Shown piece by piece: positions 34,889 through 45,855 of a stretch of DNA of 64,000 nucleotides. Each line of letters starts with the position of its first letter. The first letter of the stretch is position 1. The notes beneath the pieces are model-generated. The model saw nothing but the letters and a program-made list of their open reading frames with translations, had not been told where the DNA came from and made no database searches. The translations under genes were made by a program, and so were the position numbers. The DNA comes from Portulaca oleracea (lineage: Eukaryota; Streptophyta; Magnoliopsida; Caryophyllales; Portulacaceae): contig CM055874.1 of the NCBI GenBank assembly GCA_029582165.1, forward strand, positions 26,563,883 through 26,627,882, given 5' to 3'.

Positions 34889-35222
34889 GGGATTGGGTTG
34901 GAAAAGGTCATGTGTTTGGTTTGCACTGAAAACAACCTAGAGCTCTGATACCAAAATTATGATGTATAATGGGATCAAGAGTGTGGTTGATCAATTACAC
35001 ATCATAGGGGAGACGTGCAAACGATCTAAGAGTGGGGTATCACACGTGAATTTGAGTCTAAGGAGGGGGTGGTTCAAGTGAGATGTGGGAGAATAGGAAA
35101 GTGATTTTGCCGAGAGGGCTTTTGTGGTTTCAAGATTCCAGAAGGGTTGAATCTTGAATGGGAAAAGGGTGTTGATTCTTGGATGATGAGAAGAGAGGGA
35201 TTGGCGTGAAGGAGGGGAGAGA

Positions 35223-36007
35223 TGATGTATCCTAGCCAAAACAAATGGATTCTCTAAACAACTAGGAACATCAATGTGGTTTAGCGTCCCAATTTCAGCA
35301 CAACAACACCCAAATGGATCGACCAACAACAATGCACATAGAAAACGACCAAAACAGAGGATAGAACAAGTGAAAATCAATCAATACAGAATCACCATGA
35401 TCGATTATCACAAGGGCTCCTTAATCTCCTTCTTAGTTACAGATTCACCTTCTAAGAATTCGATTAAGCTCTACCAATCACCTACTTGATTAGCCATCAA
35501 GTTATAGTAGTAGAAATGAGAGTTGAGGGAAACTCACAACCTTGAGAACAAGAAGCTTCTCGAATTTTAGGGTAATATTCAGATTGATTGTCCAAAACCG
35601 ATTACAAGGGGGTTTATATATACCCAACAGAATATTGTAACTAATCCAGCTAATTAGGGGTTTCTTGAGAAAAAAGAAAACCTCCTAGTCTGGCTTAAAG
35701 AAGCTAATAACGTTTTATTATATTAGCCAATATATTTCAGACATAAGCAGCTCCAGATAAACGTCCTTTACCCGCATACAGAACGTGGTGTGTGAACGTC
35801 CTTCAGTCTGAGCAAATGACATGATAAGTGAATGTTCTTCATTCTGAGCAAATTGGCTGCTATGTCTGGAAAATTGAAGTAAACACTGGTGAGGCTTCAC
35901 GAGGTTAAGGACATTGGCCTGCCAAACGATCAACTCCCTTCTTGGTTTCACTCACAACCAAGTAACAAGCTTGTATGACTTGAGCATGCTTGAGCAGATT
36001 CCCATCA
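35223..36007 (-). repeat. 3' LTR of C (785 bp)
   Basis: TGATGTATCCTAGCC... to ...GATTCCCATCA. TATA-like complement (tttatatata) near 35611. A GAAgcTTCtcGAA triplet at 35552-35564 lies downstream of it. Confidence 0.93.
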
Positions 36008-36751
36008 TCCCCCCCAAGTTGAGAAAAGTTTGTCCTCAAACTTGGAAGACCTTCATCCTTAGCATAATAAGGCCTCAAGTCAGACACGTTGAATGTGGCA
36101 GTTCCTCCATAATCATCCGAAAGTTCAAGCTTGTAGGCATTGTCTCCAACTTTTTCCAGCACTTCAAATGGTCCATCAGCCCTTGGAACCAATTTACCTT
36201 TCCTCTTAGATGGAAAACGATCCTTCCTTAGGTGAATCCAAACAAGATCCCCAGGTTGGAAAACCATCTTTCTTCGGTTCTTGGTGGCTGAATTGGAAAC
36301 CTTCTCATTGAAATTGGCTATCTTCTCTCGGACTTGCTGATGTAGCGCTTGAATCTCCTTGGCTCTCACACTAGCGTCATGGCTCAACCTGGTTGAGGTA
36401 ATAATAGGGGCCAAATCCATAGGGGTGATTGGATTTTTCCCATATACTACTTGAAATGAAGACAAACCAATAGCCTTGCTAGGAGCTCTATTAAATGCAA
36501 ACTTAGCATGAGGTAGCAAAGTGATCCATCCCCGCTTATTTTTGTTCACCAAGGACCTTAGCAGTGTACCAAGTGTCCTGTTGGTAACCTCCGTTTGACC
36601 GTCTGTTTGGGGGTGACATGCAGTGCTGAATTTCAGTTGGGTACCAAGCTTCTTCCATAAAGTTACCCAAAAATGGCTCAAGAACTTGGCATCCCTATCC
36701 GAGACCATAGATTTAGGGATTCCATGCAACTTAACCTCCTCTTGGAAGTAC

Positions 36752-38112
36752 TGATGTATCCCAGCCAGAGGACCTCTGCTCAGCAGGCTGAGAAACATCA
36801 AGTAGAATAGAGGACACGCATTTGAACCAGAACAGCGGGGTAAATGGGGTTCAAGCAGCAGCAAATAGATGAATCCCAACTAGAATCGAATGAATTTCGA
36901 TTTAGCTAGAACATCAAGGAGGTTTATCTGCTCGAATCCAGCAACAACACAACCCAAAATGCTCAATTGAAACTAAGGAACAAAAATAAAGGAAAAATGA
37001 AGGATAGAAACAAGTGATTACCGATCACTACAGACACACCATGACCGATTCTCACAAGGGAAACCTTAATCCAATCCTTAGTTACAGACACACCTTCTAA
37101 GGATCAAATCAAGTCCTACCTATTCACCACTTGATTGCCAAATCAAGATACTGAGGTAGAATTTGAGAGTTGTTAGATACTCACAAACAAAGCAAGCTCA
37201 AGGCTCTACTATTTCATCAATTCACCGTTTTCCGAAAGACATTACAGAGGGGTATTTAAAACCCAGCTGAACTCTAGTTAAGAGTTTCTTGAGCAAAAAG
37301 AAAACGTCCTAATTATGCTTAATTAAACTAATTACATCAGAATAAGATAATATGTAACTAACTTATGAAGCTTCTAAACAATAATCATGAGAACCAATAA
37401 AAGCGTCACACATGGCATCTTCATGAAGCTTCTAGAAGAATTGGAAGGCTCTAGAAACATCACACATGGCGCTTTCTTATTGTAGCATCATTCCTCACGT
37501 GGGCAAGGCTAGATATTCTCCTGACAAGTTGTAAGGACCTCAATAGCTCGAAAGTGACGTCTTCATAAAGGACCTCAATGACAAACACCTCACTGAATTG
37601 GAAAGACCTCAACAACTCAGGAAGTGAAGTAAAAAATGTGCAAATAGTCTTCCTCCAGTAGGGAACGTCCTTGGACGTCCAAATTCTCAGCAGACTCAAG
37701 ATGGAGGTCCTCATGCGTATATTCTGATTGCATAGAAGGCTAATGACCTCCAACAGGATCAACCATTGGCATTTAGGAAAGCTCAATAATAAACGTCCTT
37801 GACATCCAAAGAGAAGAGAATCATAAACCATGTTGAAAAGAACAACCAGCTCCAGATAAAGGTCCTCAATGCATGTCCATATTGAAATAGCTCTATGGAA
37901 CCTAAATGACCTTCGGACCATGTAAGTTTGGACATTATGAACGACTCTTGGACAATCATAGAAGGCACAATGAAAAGTGAGGTATTGAGACAGTAAAGAT
38001 GGCCTCGCATAAGGTGAATGGCCTTTAGTATCATCAAGGTCCAATCTGGGATTCACGAATGACCTCTAAGCATGCTGGCACGAAATGAGGTTGCGAGGGT
38101 TGATTTCCATCA
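36752..38112 (-). mobile_element. C-related solo LTR (1361 bp), TSD AGTAC
   Basis: TGATGTATCCCAGCC... to ...TTTCCATCA; AGTAC at 36747-36751 and 38113-38117. No PBS, polypurine tract or coding region. Related to C LTRs at the start (TGATGTATCC, cagcaacaacacaaccc) but clearly another subfamily. TATA-like complement (tatttaaaa) near 37252-37260. Confidence 0.9.
37420..37442. promoter_or_regulatory. HSE-like tetramer in solo LTR
   Basis: TTC-at-GAA-gc-TTC-ta-GAA: four perfect half sites at 5 bp spacing (37420-37437), then ATT. A further GAAgcTTC lies at 37367-37374. Both are upstream of the TATA-like box on the minus strand (about 165 and 105 bp). Confidence 0.55.
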
Positions 38113-38808
38113 AGTACAATTCAGCAACTTTCATAGCATCATAGGTAGTGTGACAAGGAATAAAATGGGCCATCTTAGAAAAACGATCAACAACTACCAT
38201 AACAGAGTCTTTACCTCTGGGCGTTCTAGGCAACCCAATAATGAAGTTTAGGCTGATATCTTCCCAAGGACCTTCAGGAATGGGCAGTGGTGTGTAAAGT
38301 CCTTGAGGAAGACTGTGACTCTTCGAAAGCTGGCAGATTGAACACCTCCTGATCAGATGCTGAACGTCTTTCTTCATTTTAGGCCAATAATAATGTTCCT
38401 TCATCATCAAGGTAGTCTTCTCAATCCCAAAATGTCCTGCCAAGCTACCTCCATGAACCTCCAAGATGAGAAGTTCACGTAAGCTGCTCTTTGGAATGCA
38501 CAATTTATCTCCCTTAAAGAGAAACCCATGCTCAAGGTGGAATAAACCTTGGGGTCGCTGCTGACATGCTTCATAAACCTCCTTGAAATCTTCATCTTCC
38601 AGATACAAAGCCTTGATTTGATCAAAGCCAAGTACTCTAGAATCCAGAACATGTAACAGAAGGAACTTCCTTGACAGTGCATCAACTCCTTTGTTCATTT
38701 GACCGGTCTTGTGATGGATCATGAAATGATATGCAAGGTCATCTACCTGCCTTTGGATCTCTCGGGTATCATTGGGGGTCATGCGGTAAGCTGGTTTATT
38801 AGGGAGTA

Positions 38809-39048
38809 TTAACCCACGCATGAGGTCAATCTTGTGTAGGATATCTCTCTTGGAGGCAAACCAGAGGGCATCTCTTCTGGAAACACAAAGGAATAGTGTT
38901 CCAAAAGAGGGGTAAGAAGGGGGTGGCTATTTGTGGAGCTTAGGCTTGTGTTATGGTTCAGGAGAATAAGGTCCTTATGTTCATGAAACTCATGGTGTTC
39001 AGCAACCAAGAGTATGATCAAATTGGGTTCAGCAACCACATTCTCCAT
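38809..39048 (-). pseudogene. C spacer between protease and RT
   Basis: AEHHEFHEHKDLILLN, LLTPLLEHYSFVFPEEMPSGLPP: the acidic spacer and the FPEEMP block that precedes RT in family A. It is out of frame with gag-pro on one side and integrase on the other, so the copy carries two frameshifts here. Confidence 0.8.
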
Positions 39049-40616
39049 GCAAGTTGGGTAGGTTTGAGGGGTACAAGGGTAATCTTCTTGTGATCAGACA
39101 CAAGGGTATATGTGTTGGCTCTTCCATCACGATGCACATCTCTATCAAACAACCAAGGTCTACCAAGCAAAACATGACAAGCATCCATAGGTAATATGTC
39201 ACACCAAAGTGAATCTTGAAAGGATTTACCTATAGATAAATTCACCAAACATCTCTGATTCACGTGAATGCCCTTGCCTTGATTAAGCCACTGGATAGTA
39301 TAAGGAGCCAGATGAGGGTTGGTTTGCAACCTCAGTTTGTTCACCATGGACTGTGAGGCAGCATTGGTGCAACTTCCTCCATCAATAATCAACGAACACA
39401 CCTTCCTGTTGATAGTACATCGTGAATGAAAGATGTTCTCCCTTTGCTCATGTCCCTCTTGCGTAGAAGAGCTACTAAGAACTCTCCTCACCACCAACAT
39501 TTCCCTTTCATCTGGTTCTTCAATCACCTCATCATAAACTGGTTCACCCAATAATTCCTTCTCATACTCCTCTTCCAAATCTGGTTCAGGTGCAACGAAC
39601 AAGGCAGTTTGGTATTCCATAAGTGACACCACTCGTTTATTAGGACATTCAGATGCAATGTGTCTTAATCCTTGGCACCTAAAACACCTTCGGGGACTGT
39701 AGGTTTTGGGTTCAGTAGGGGTAGGCTTTTGTGGGGTATACGGTTGTGTATTTTGTGGGGGTTTAGGGGTTGGAAATTTGGACAGGTAAGGCTGTTTTTG
39801 TGAAGGGTGGTTTGGGTTCTGAAATGGATATGAACGTGTTTGAGGTTGGGGTTTATGGGTTACTTCCTTCCCTTTGTTTCTCTTTTGCAACTCAACCTTG
39901 TGTGCCAATGAACTCAACTCATCAATGGTAGAATAAGGATGCAATTCCACAACATTTTTAATCCTTTCATCCAAACCAGAGAGATACCTCATAAGGGTTT
40001 GAGGTTCATCTTCCTTGAGGTCACATCTCAAAAGCAAATGCTCAAATTCTTTAGTGTATTCTTCAACTGACTTGTTACCTTGAATCAAGTGTTGGAGCTT
40101 CACGTAATTGTCCTTGAGGTAACTAGCCGGAAGGAACTTTGCTTGAAGCTTCTTCTTCATTTTCTCCCATGAACGCACCTTCTCCTTTCCCATAGAAACC
40201 CTCTTCTTCTGCAAATTAGTCCACCAAATAGAGGCATGTTTTCTCAATTTCAAGGCAATGAGTTTTACCTTATTATCGTTTGGAATGTCCTTGAGATCAA
40301 AGAACCTCTCCACTGTTTGTAGCCAATCTAAGAAAACCTCGGGGTCAAGGTCTCCTTCAAACTCAGGAATGTCAACCTTGAAATCAAGCCTTTCTTCCTG
40401 TGGTGCTCGTCTTCTGTGATGGTTTCGTACCCTAATGTCCTCATCCCCAAATGGATTTCCCGAATCAGAATCAACCTCCTCTAAATCCTGGAGCTCTTCT
40501 CGGCGTAGATACATATAATGTTTCAATTGATCAGAAAGGAACTTCACTCGCTGCTCTAATTCCTCCTTCTCTTTCATAAGTTGCTCTTGATTTTGGGAAA
40601 GTTGACCAAATGACAT
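39018..40616 (-). CDS. C Gag-protease, intact 532-codon frame
   Basis: ATG 40616-40614 (MSFGQLSQNQ). Heptad-like N-terminal helix (QLMKEKEELEQRVKFLSDQL), acidic segment, Arg/His patch, IPEFEGDLDPEVFLDWLQT, KLRKHASIWWTNLQKKR, KKKLQAKFLPASYLKDNY, a Pro/Gln/Thr linker, CCHC knuckle RCFRCQGLRHIASEC, an acidic stretch, protease IIDGGSCTNAAS, CHVLLGRPWLFDR. The last residues (AWRMWLLNPI) follow a frameshift, so the end is not the original. Gag would assemble the particle and the protease would mature it. This is the best-preserved Gag in the window. Confidence 0.88.
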   Translation of the reverse strand: MSFGQLSQNQEQLMKEKEELEQRVKFLSDQLKHYMYLRREELQDLEEVDSDSGNPFGDEDIRVRNHHRRRAPQEERLDFKVDIPEFEGDLDPEVFLDWLQTVERFFDLKDIPNDNKVKLIALKLRKHASIWWTNLQKKRVSMGKEKVRSWEKMKKKLQAKFLPASYLKDNYVKLQHLIQGNKSVEEYTKEFEHLLLRCDLKEDEPQTLMRYLSGLDERIKNVVELHPYSTIDELSSLAHKVELQKRNKGKEVTHKPQPQTRSYPFQNPNHPSQKQPYLSKFPTPKPPQNTQPYTPQKPTPTEPKTYSPRRCFRCQGLRHIASECPNKRVVSLMEYQTALFVAPEPDLEEEYEKELLGEPVYDEVIEEPDEREMLVVRRVLSSSSTQEGHEQRENIFHSRCTINRKVCSLIIDGGSCTNAASQSMVNKLRLQTNPHLAPYTIQWLNQGKGIHVNQRCLVNLSIGKSFQDSLWCDILPMDACHVLLGRPWLFDRDVHRDGRANTYTLVSDHKKITLVPLKPTQLAWRMWLLNPI

Positions 40617-40691
40617 TGCTAATAACGGAGTATAAAATGAAATCGAGCAATACCTCCACCAAGACAGAAATCTAGCTCTGATACCAAATTA

Positions 40692-41481
40692 TGATGTATC
40701 CTAGCCAAAACAAATGGATTCTCTAAACAACTAGGAACATCAATGTGGTTTAGCGTCCCAATTTCAGCACAACAACACCCAAAAATGGATCGACCAACAA
40801 CAATGCACATAGAAAACGACCAAAATAGAGAATAGAACAAGTGAAAATCAATCAATACAAACTCACCATGATCGATTATCACAAGGGCTCCTTAATCTCC
40901 TTCTTAGTTATAGATTCACCTTCTAAGAATTCGATTAAGCTCTACCAATCACCTACTTGATTAGCCAAATCAAGTTACAGTAGTAGAAATGAGAGTTGAG
41001 GGAAACTCACAACCTTGAGAGCAAGAAGCTTCTCGAATTTTAGGGTAATATTCAGATTGATTGTCCAAAACCGATTACAAAGGGGGTTTATATATACCCA
41101 ACAGAATATTGTAACTAATCCAGCTAATTAGGGGTTTCTTGAGCAAAAAGAAAACCTCCTAATCTGACTTAAAGAAGCTAATAACGTTTTATTATATTAG
41201 CCAATATATTTCAAACATAAGCAGCTCCGGATAAACGTCCTTTACCCGCATACAGAACGTGGTGTGTGAACGTCCTTCAGTCTGAGCAAATGACATGATA
41301 AGTGAATGTTCTTCATTCTGAGCAAATTGGCTGCTATGTCTGGAAGATTGAAGTAAACACTGGTGAGGCTTCACGAGGTGAAGGACATTAGCCTACCAAA
41401 CGATCAACTCCCTTCCTGGTTTCACTCACAACCAAGTAACAAGCTTGTATGACTTGAGCATGCTTGAGCAGATTCCCATCA
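40692..41481 (-). repeat. 5' LTR of C (790 bp)
   Basis: Near-identical to 35223-36007. PBS 40675-40686 on its left; leader 40617-40674 is short. Contains GAAgcTTCtcGAA at 41025-41037. Confidence 0.93.
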
Positions 41482-42237
41482 AGAGAGAGAGGAAAGTTGA
41501 CGTGTGGTTGTTGGGAGGGAGAGAGTTTGAGAGGTTGTTGGAGGAGAGAGAAAGTTGTTAGGAGTTTGTTATGGATAGAGAGGGAGTTGGTTGAGCTATT
41601 TTTTGAGGAGGGAGGAGGGTGGATGATTGAGGGAATATGGGAGGTAGAGGGTGACGTTGGAGGGGAGGATGGGTGAGGGTAGATATTATCTGTCTAAGAA
41701 ATAGAAAGATAATGGGATAGAACTAGATTTCCTACTTGAATCCACAAGAAGGACAACCTAGGGTTTCTTGATCTAGACCGCAACCTAGGATCAAGTTCTT
41801 CCTAAACCACTTGGTTACCACACCAAGATACAATAGAAGAGGGGAGAGGGTTAATCCTAACACTCAAGGGGGTAAGCTTAAAGCTTGATTCATATTTCTC
41901 AACTGATTGATTTCTAAAGATTGCAAACTAGGTTATTTATACTAGGAGAGTCCTAACTCCCCTAGGATTCCTTACTTGGCGTGCAAGCCATAGTAATTAG
42001 ACTAAGATTACTACTACTTGGCGTGCAAGCCAAGAAATCCTAGTAGTACATGCCTAACTACTCTAACTTCCTCTTGGATTAGGACACCTTATCCAAAAGG
42101 GAGTTGGTTACAACAACCTTATCCTAATAGGTTTAGGTTTTCCTAATCCAATATGGATTAGTTACAAAATAAGCTAACCTTATCTAGGATAACAACCAAT
42201 TTGGCGCCTATCTTCCTATCACACGCATATTTTGACT

Positions 42238-42275
42238 TTCTAGAACATTCTAGAACATTTTAGAATGTTCTAGAT
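42238..42275. promoter_or_regulatory. HSE-like array in E LTR U3
   Basis: Half sites at strict 5 bp period: TTC ta GAA ca TTC ta GAA ca TTT ta GAA tg TTC ta GAT. Six of eight are exact heat-shock-element half sites. About 300 bp upstream of the TATA complement at 41933-41941, in U3. Confidence 0.62.
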
Positions 42276-42577
42276 TTATCTACTCCTAATTAATTAAATT
42301 ACACCAAAATAATAAAAGCTATAAAAATAAAATACATCCAAAAAGAGCACAATTGACGAGATTGACCCTCATGGACGTGACTTGGGCCTCTTCTTGGACT
42401 TGATTGGCGTGTTGTTGTAGACCCTAGGATGTTTGGACATCCTCTTGCCATAAGGAGCACACAATATGTATGGGCCTATGGGCCTCTATGCTCATGTTTT
42501 CCTTCATAGCTTGCCTTGTTTCTTTGAAATTGTTTTGGGCCTCTTGGGATGTATTTAGCGTGGGCCAAAATACATCA

Positions 42578-43947
42578 AGGATGTTTGAGAGAGTAAGAAT
42601 GAGGGAGAGATTAGGGTTTGAGAGAGAAATTGGAGGAGACGTTTTGAGAGATGGAAAGAGAGGATGAATGCATGAGAGAGATTTTGAGAGAGAGTGGCGT
42701 GAGATTGAGAGAAAGAGAGAACTAAGATATTTTGGGTTTTTATGAAAAGAAAAGACAAGTTTTTAGATTTAGATTTAATCAAACTAGAAAGAAAGAAAAT
42801 GAAGAGAAAGATTTATCTTAACTATATTGATAGAAAGATAAAAGAAGTAATTATCTTAACTATATTGACAGAAAGATAAGAACGGATAGTTCTAGGTTTC
42901 TAACTTGAATCCACAAGAAAGACAACCTAGGGCTAACTTGATCTAGACCGCAACCTAGGATCAAGCTCTTCCTAACCACTTGGGTGCCATGCCAAGATAC
43001 AATAGAAGAAAGGGATGAGAGTTTATCCAAACACTCGAGAGAAAGCTAAAAGCTTAACTATTTTCATAATTCAAAGTTGGTTGCCTTTGAGAGGCTACAA
43101 GCCTAGCTATTTATACTACTAAAGTCCTAAACCTCCTAGGACTCTCAAGATTGGCGTGCAAGCCATCTTCTCCTACTAGGACTCTATTACTTGGCATGCA
43201 AGCCAAGGACTCCTAATACTAGACGCCATCTACTCCATCTCCTCCTTGGATTAGGACTCCTTATCCTAAGGGGAGTTGGTTACAAGAGATAATAATCCTT
43301 TTAGGACTTGGCTTTCCTAATCCAAGATGGATTAGTTACAAAATAATCCAACCTTATCTAGGACTACATAGCTTGGTGCCTAGTCTAGCACACCACAGGC
43401 CTATCACACACACACACACATTTCTAGATCATTCTAGAACATTCTACACTATTCTATATTAATCTAGACTCCTACGACTTGGTGTCCAAGTTTATATATA
43501 TTACTTGGCACCTCACACAACTGGAAATGTAAATAAAACCCTAGAAATGTAAAGAAATACATCAAAAGGCCAAAACTGTGAACTTCTTCTTGAAATGGTC
43601 AGAAATGTGATGTTCATCTCAAAATGATCAGAAATGTGAACTTCATCTTGAAATGGTCAGAAATGTGAAATTCATCTCAAAATGATTAGAAATGTGAACT
43701 TCATCTTGAAATGGTCCAAACTGTGAAATTCAACTTGAGCTTTGTACTTGGGCCTTTAGTTGTGGACTTGGAGGACATGGGATTCCCATCATCTTCTATG
43801 TATCTTGGGTCTCCGAAGTTGATCCCAAGGCTATGTGAGCCTCCATTTCCTTCCATGAACCTATGGTCCCTAAAGGTGAGACCTAGGTTAAGTAGTTCTC
43901 CTTCATGGGCTTCTTCTGTTGTTTTTGGCGTGGGCCAAAATACATCA
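42578..43947 (-). repeat. G 3' LTR, partial (1370 bp)
   Basis: Aligns with 46287-47661. Contains a tandem gtgaacttcatcttgaaatggtc-type repeat of about 30 bp (about 43574-43735), a CA microsatellite near 43407-43420, and a TATA complement at 43108-43115. Confidence 0.9.
43422..43469. promoter_or_regulatory. Decayed HSE-like array in G LTR
   Basis: TTC ta GAT ca TTC ta GAA ca TTC ta CAC ta TTC ta TAT ta ATC ta GAC: the 5 bp period is kept but several GAA sites are altered. The 5' LTR counterpart is 47136-47183. It lies about 300 bp upstream of the TATA complement, as in E. Confidence 0.45.
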
Positions 43948-43982
43948 TTCCCCCCTTGTTGGAAAAAGTTTGTCCTCAAACT

Positions 43983-45608
43983 TTATGGGAGGAATGAGAC
44001 CTCTTTGTTGGTTGAGCCGGGCTGCCCTCCATTATCTTCCATGAATCTAGGATCACGAAACTTCTTCATGTAATGAATTTTGGGGCGACCCTCTTGTGAT
44101 AGAACAAGTTGAACTGCTCCAACATCAACTCCAGAAGCATCACACTCAACCTCAAACTTCTTATCAAAGCTTGGTAGGACTAGGACGGGTGCGGTGCAGA
44201 GTTTACTGTTGATGAATTCGAGTGCTTGCTGGGTAGCTTGAGTCCATGAGAACTCCTTGGATTTCCATAGCTCGGTCATAGGAGATAAAATAGTATTGAA
44301 ATTCTTCACAGATCTCATATACAGAGAGGCCAAGCCGGGGAAGCTTCGATCATCATGAGTTCTAGTCGGGGTAGACCACTCCTTGATAGCTTTGACTCTT
44401 TCTTCATCAACCTTGAGCACTTCAGGCGAAAGAGCATAGCCAAGAGAGACTATGTTGTTGATGAAGACACCATACTTGGGTGGATTATGATGTAGATTCA
44501 TGTGAGCAAAGGTTCCCAAAACAGATTGGAGGTGAAAGATGTGACCTTTCTCACTCTTGCTAGTCACAAGTATATCATCAAAGTAGATAACAATACACTT
44601 GCTAATAATAAGGGGCTTCAAAACCTGATTCATTAGTCTCATAACAGTAATGAGAGCATTAGTTAGACCACAAGGTGTGACTAACCATTCATAGAGACCT
44701 CCTTTGGTTTTGACAGCAGTGTCCCCTTCTTGAATTTGAGCCTGGCAGGACCCACTTCTTGGATTGACCTTTGGGATGTCGTGGATGCCAAGTAGCTCAC
44801 CTACTAGATCTTCACTTCTAGGAAACCTGTACTTGGTAGTAACCTTGTTGGTGCACAGACTTTGGCTTCCTTCCTTTGGGACCATAAGGGTAGGGATGGC
44901 GCATGGACTGAGACTTTCCCTAATCATACCCCTTGCTTGAAGATCTTCATCTTGCCCTTGAACCTCTTGAGTGTCACTAGGGTTCACGTGAGTTGTTGGT
45001 TCATGATGCACAACTGATCTAGGAATGGGATCAGTTTGGACTTCACGTTGGGGTAGTCTCTCGTCTAGGAACACATGAGGGTGTTGTTCTCTAAGGGGGG
45101 TGACGAGAGGAGGGTTGTCGTGACTAGGTTGTTCATCATTGGTTGGCTCTTTGTGGCTAGGGTTTGTGTTTGGGTCTAAGGGAGTGATCTCCTTATGCTC
45201 ACTAAACTTAGGGCGTTCAGTGGTCATAGAAGTGATGGGATTTTGATCACTCTCTTTGCGTGGGGACGGATTGGCTATTTTTAGTGGAGCTAGGGTGATT
45301 TTTTTGTGGTTGAACCTGAATGTGTAGGTGTTGGCTCTTCCATTATGTATCACGCTCCTGTCAAATAACCATGGTCTTCCCAGCAGAATATGACAGGCAT
45401 CCATAGGCAAAACGTCACACCATAAAGATTCTTGAAAAGATTTGCCAATGGAAAAGTTTACCAAACATCGTTGAGTAACTCGTAATCCTTCACCCTGATT
45501 GAGCGACTTGATGGTGTAGGGATTTGGATGGGGACTCGTTTCCAGCTGAAGTTTGTCCACCGTAGTAGTTGACGCCATATTTGTGATGCTTCCACCATCA
45601 ATCATCAA
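43983..45608 (-). pseudogene. G protease-RT-RNase H, one open frame, RT inactive
   Basis: 541 codons without a stop from MMIDGGS (45608) to 43983. Protease DGGSITNMAS; LLGRPWLFDR; long Pro/His/Asp spacer; RT with MVPKEGSQSLC, then KVNPRSG where active relatives have KVDLRSG (first catalytic Asp to Asn, plus shortening around it), WLVTPCGLTNA, and an intact YFDD; then GYALSPEVLKVD, SFPGLASLY, RNase H start FEVECDASG. It ends with a short novel tail near the LTR. Many small in-frame losses against family A, yet the frame stays open. Confidence 0.83.
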
Positions 45609-45728
45609 AGAGCAGACCTTTCCCTTGATTGTGCAACGAGACTGAAAGATAGCTTCTCATTGTTGCTGATCTTCTGGAACAATCAAACTGTTGAGGATCC
45701 TCCTCATAAAGTGTAATTCGTGTGCCAT
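45609..45728 (-). pseudogene. G remnant of gag
   Basis: ATG 45728-45726 gives MAHELHF, joined straight to RRILNSLIVPEDQQQ, which in E lies just before the protease; then TGA (45659-45657) where relatives have an Arg codon, then EAIFQSRCTIKGKVCS into the next frame section. So all of Gag except a few residues is deleted and a CGA-to-TGA stop follows. Confidence 0.75.
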
Positions 45729-45855
45729 GGATGAGTTTGGAACGTCCAGTTGACATTAGGTAAGGAAGGGGTAATGTGTTTAGGCTGTTTGTGGAGTTTA
45801 GGATTGAAGGTTGGTACTGAAGGTTTGAAGGTTATGTGTTTGGATTGCAGGTCAG

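Larger units (their letters stand above)
35905..38821 (-). pseudogene. C integrase with RT/RNase H deleted in frame, split by solo LTR
   Basis: Frame from 38821: LPNKPAYRMTPNDTREIQRQVDDL (the normal approach to RT) joins at about 38737 directly to [23 protein letters not shown], the normal end of RNase H. So about 400 codons of RT-RNase H were removed without losing the frame. Integrase follows: HHCC finger intact (GHFGIEKT...CSICQ); first catalytic Asp changed to Asn (SLNFIIG). After the insertion (36752-38117) it resumes with the second Asp (VSDRDAKF) and Glu (QTDGQTEVTN) and reads into the LTR to 35905. Confidence 0.88.
35223..41481 (-). mobile_element. C: RT-deleted Ty3/gypsy element, TSD AGAGA
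   Basis: LTRs 35223-36007 and 40692-41481; AGAGA at 35218-35222 and 41482-41486. PBS 40675-40686. Polypurine tract complement tcccccccaag at 36008. The internal region holds gag-pro, then a spacer, then an RNase H end fused to integrase; the RT and most of RNase H are missing. A solo LTR at 36752-38112 splits integrase. Confidence 0.93.
32307..42577 (-). mobile_element. E: gag-pro element with collapsed pol, split by C
   Basis: 3' LTR remnant 32307-32420, internal 32421-34959, 5' LTR 34960-42577 (interrupted by C at 35223-41486). Polypurine tract complement ttcccccctg at 32421. PBS at 34942-34953. The internal region of 2.5 kb is too short for a full pol. It was inserted in the G LTR; right flank AGGAT at 42578-42582. 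Confidence 0.9.
34960..42577 (-). repeat. E 5' LTR (about 1354 bp) interrupted by C
   Basis: 34960-35222 plus 41487-42577 once C and one AGAGA copy are removed. The purine-rich GAGAGAGG segment brackets the C site. TATA complement near 41933-41941. HSE-like array at 42238-42275. The U3-end hairpin lies at 42546-42577. Confidence 0.9.

Noticed and set aside
43407..43420. CA microsatellite in G LTRs (also about 47120-47134)
   Set aside because: Ordinary simple repeat, present in both LTRs by descent.
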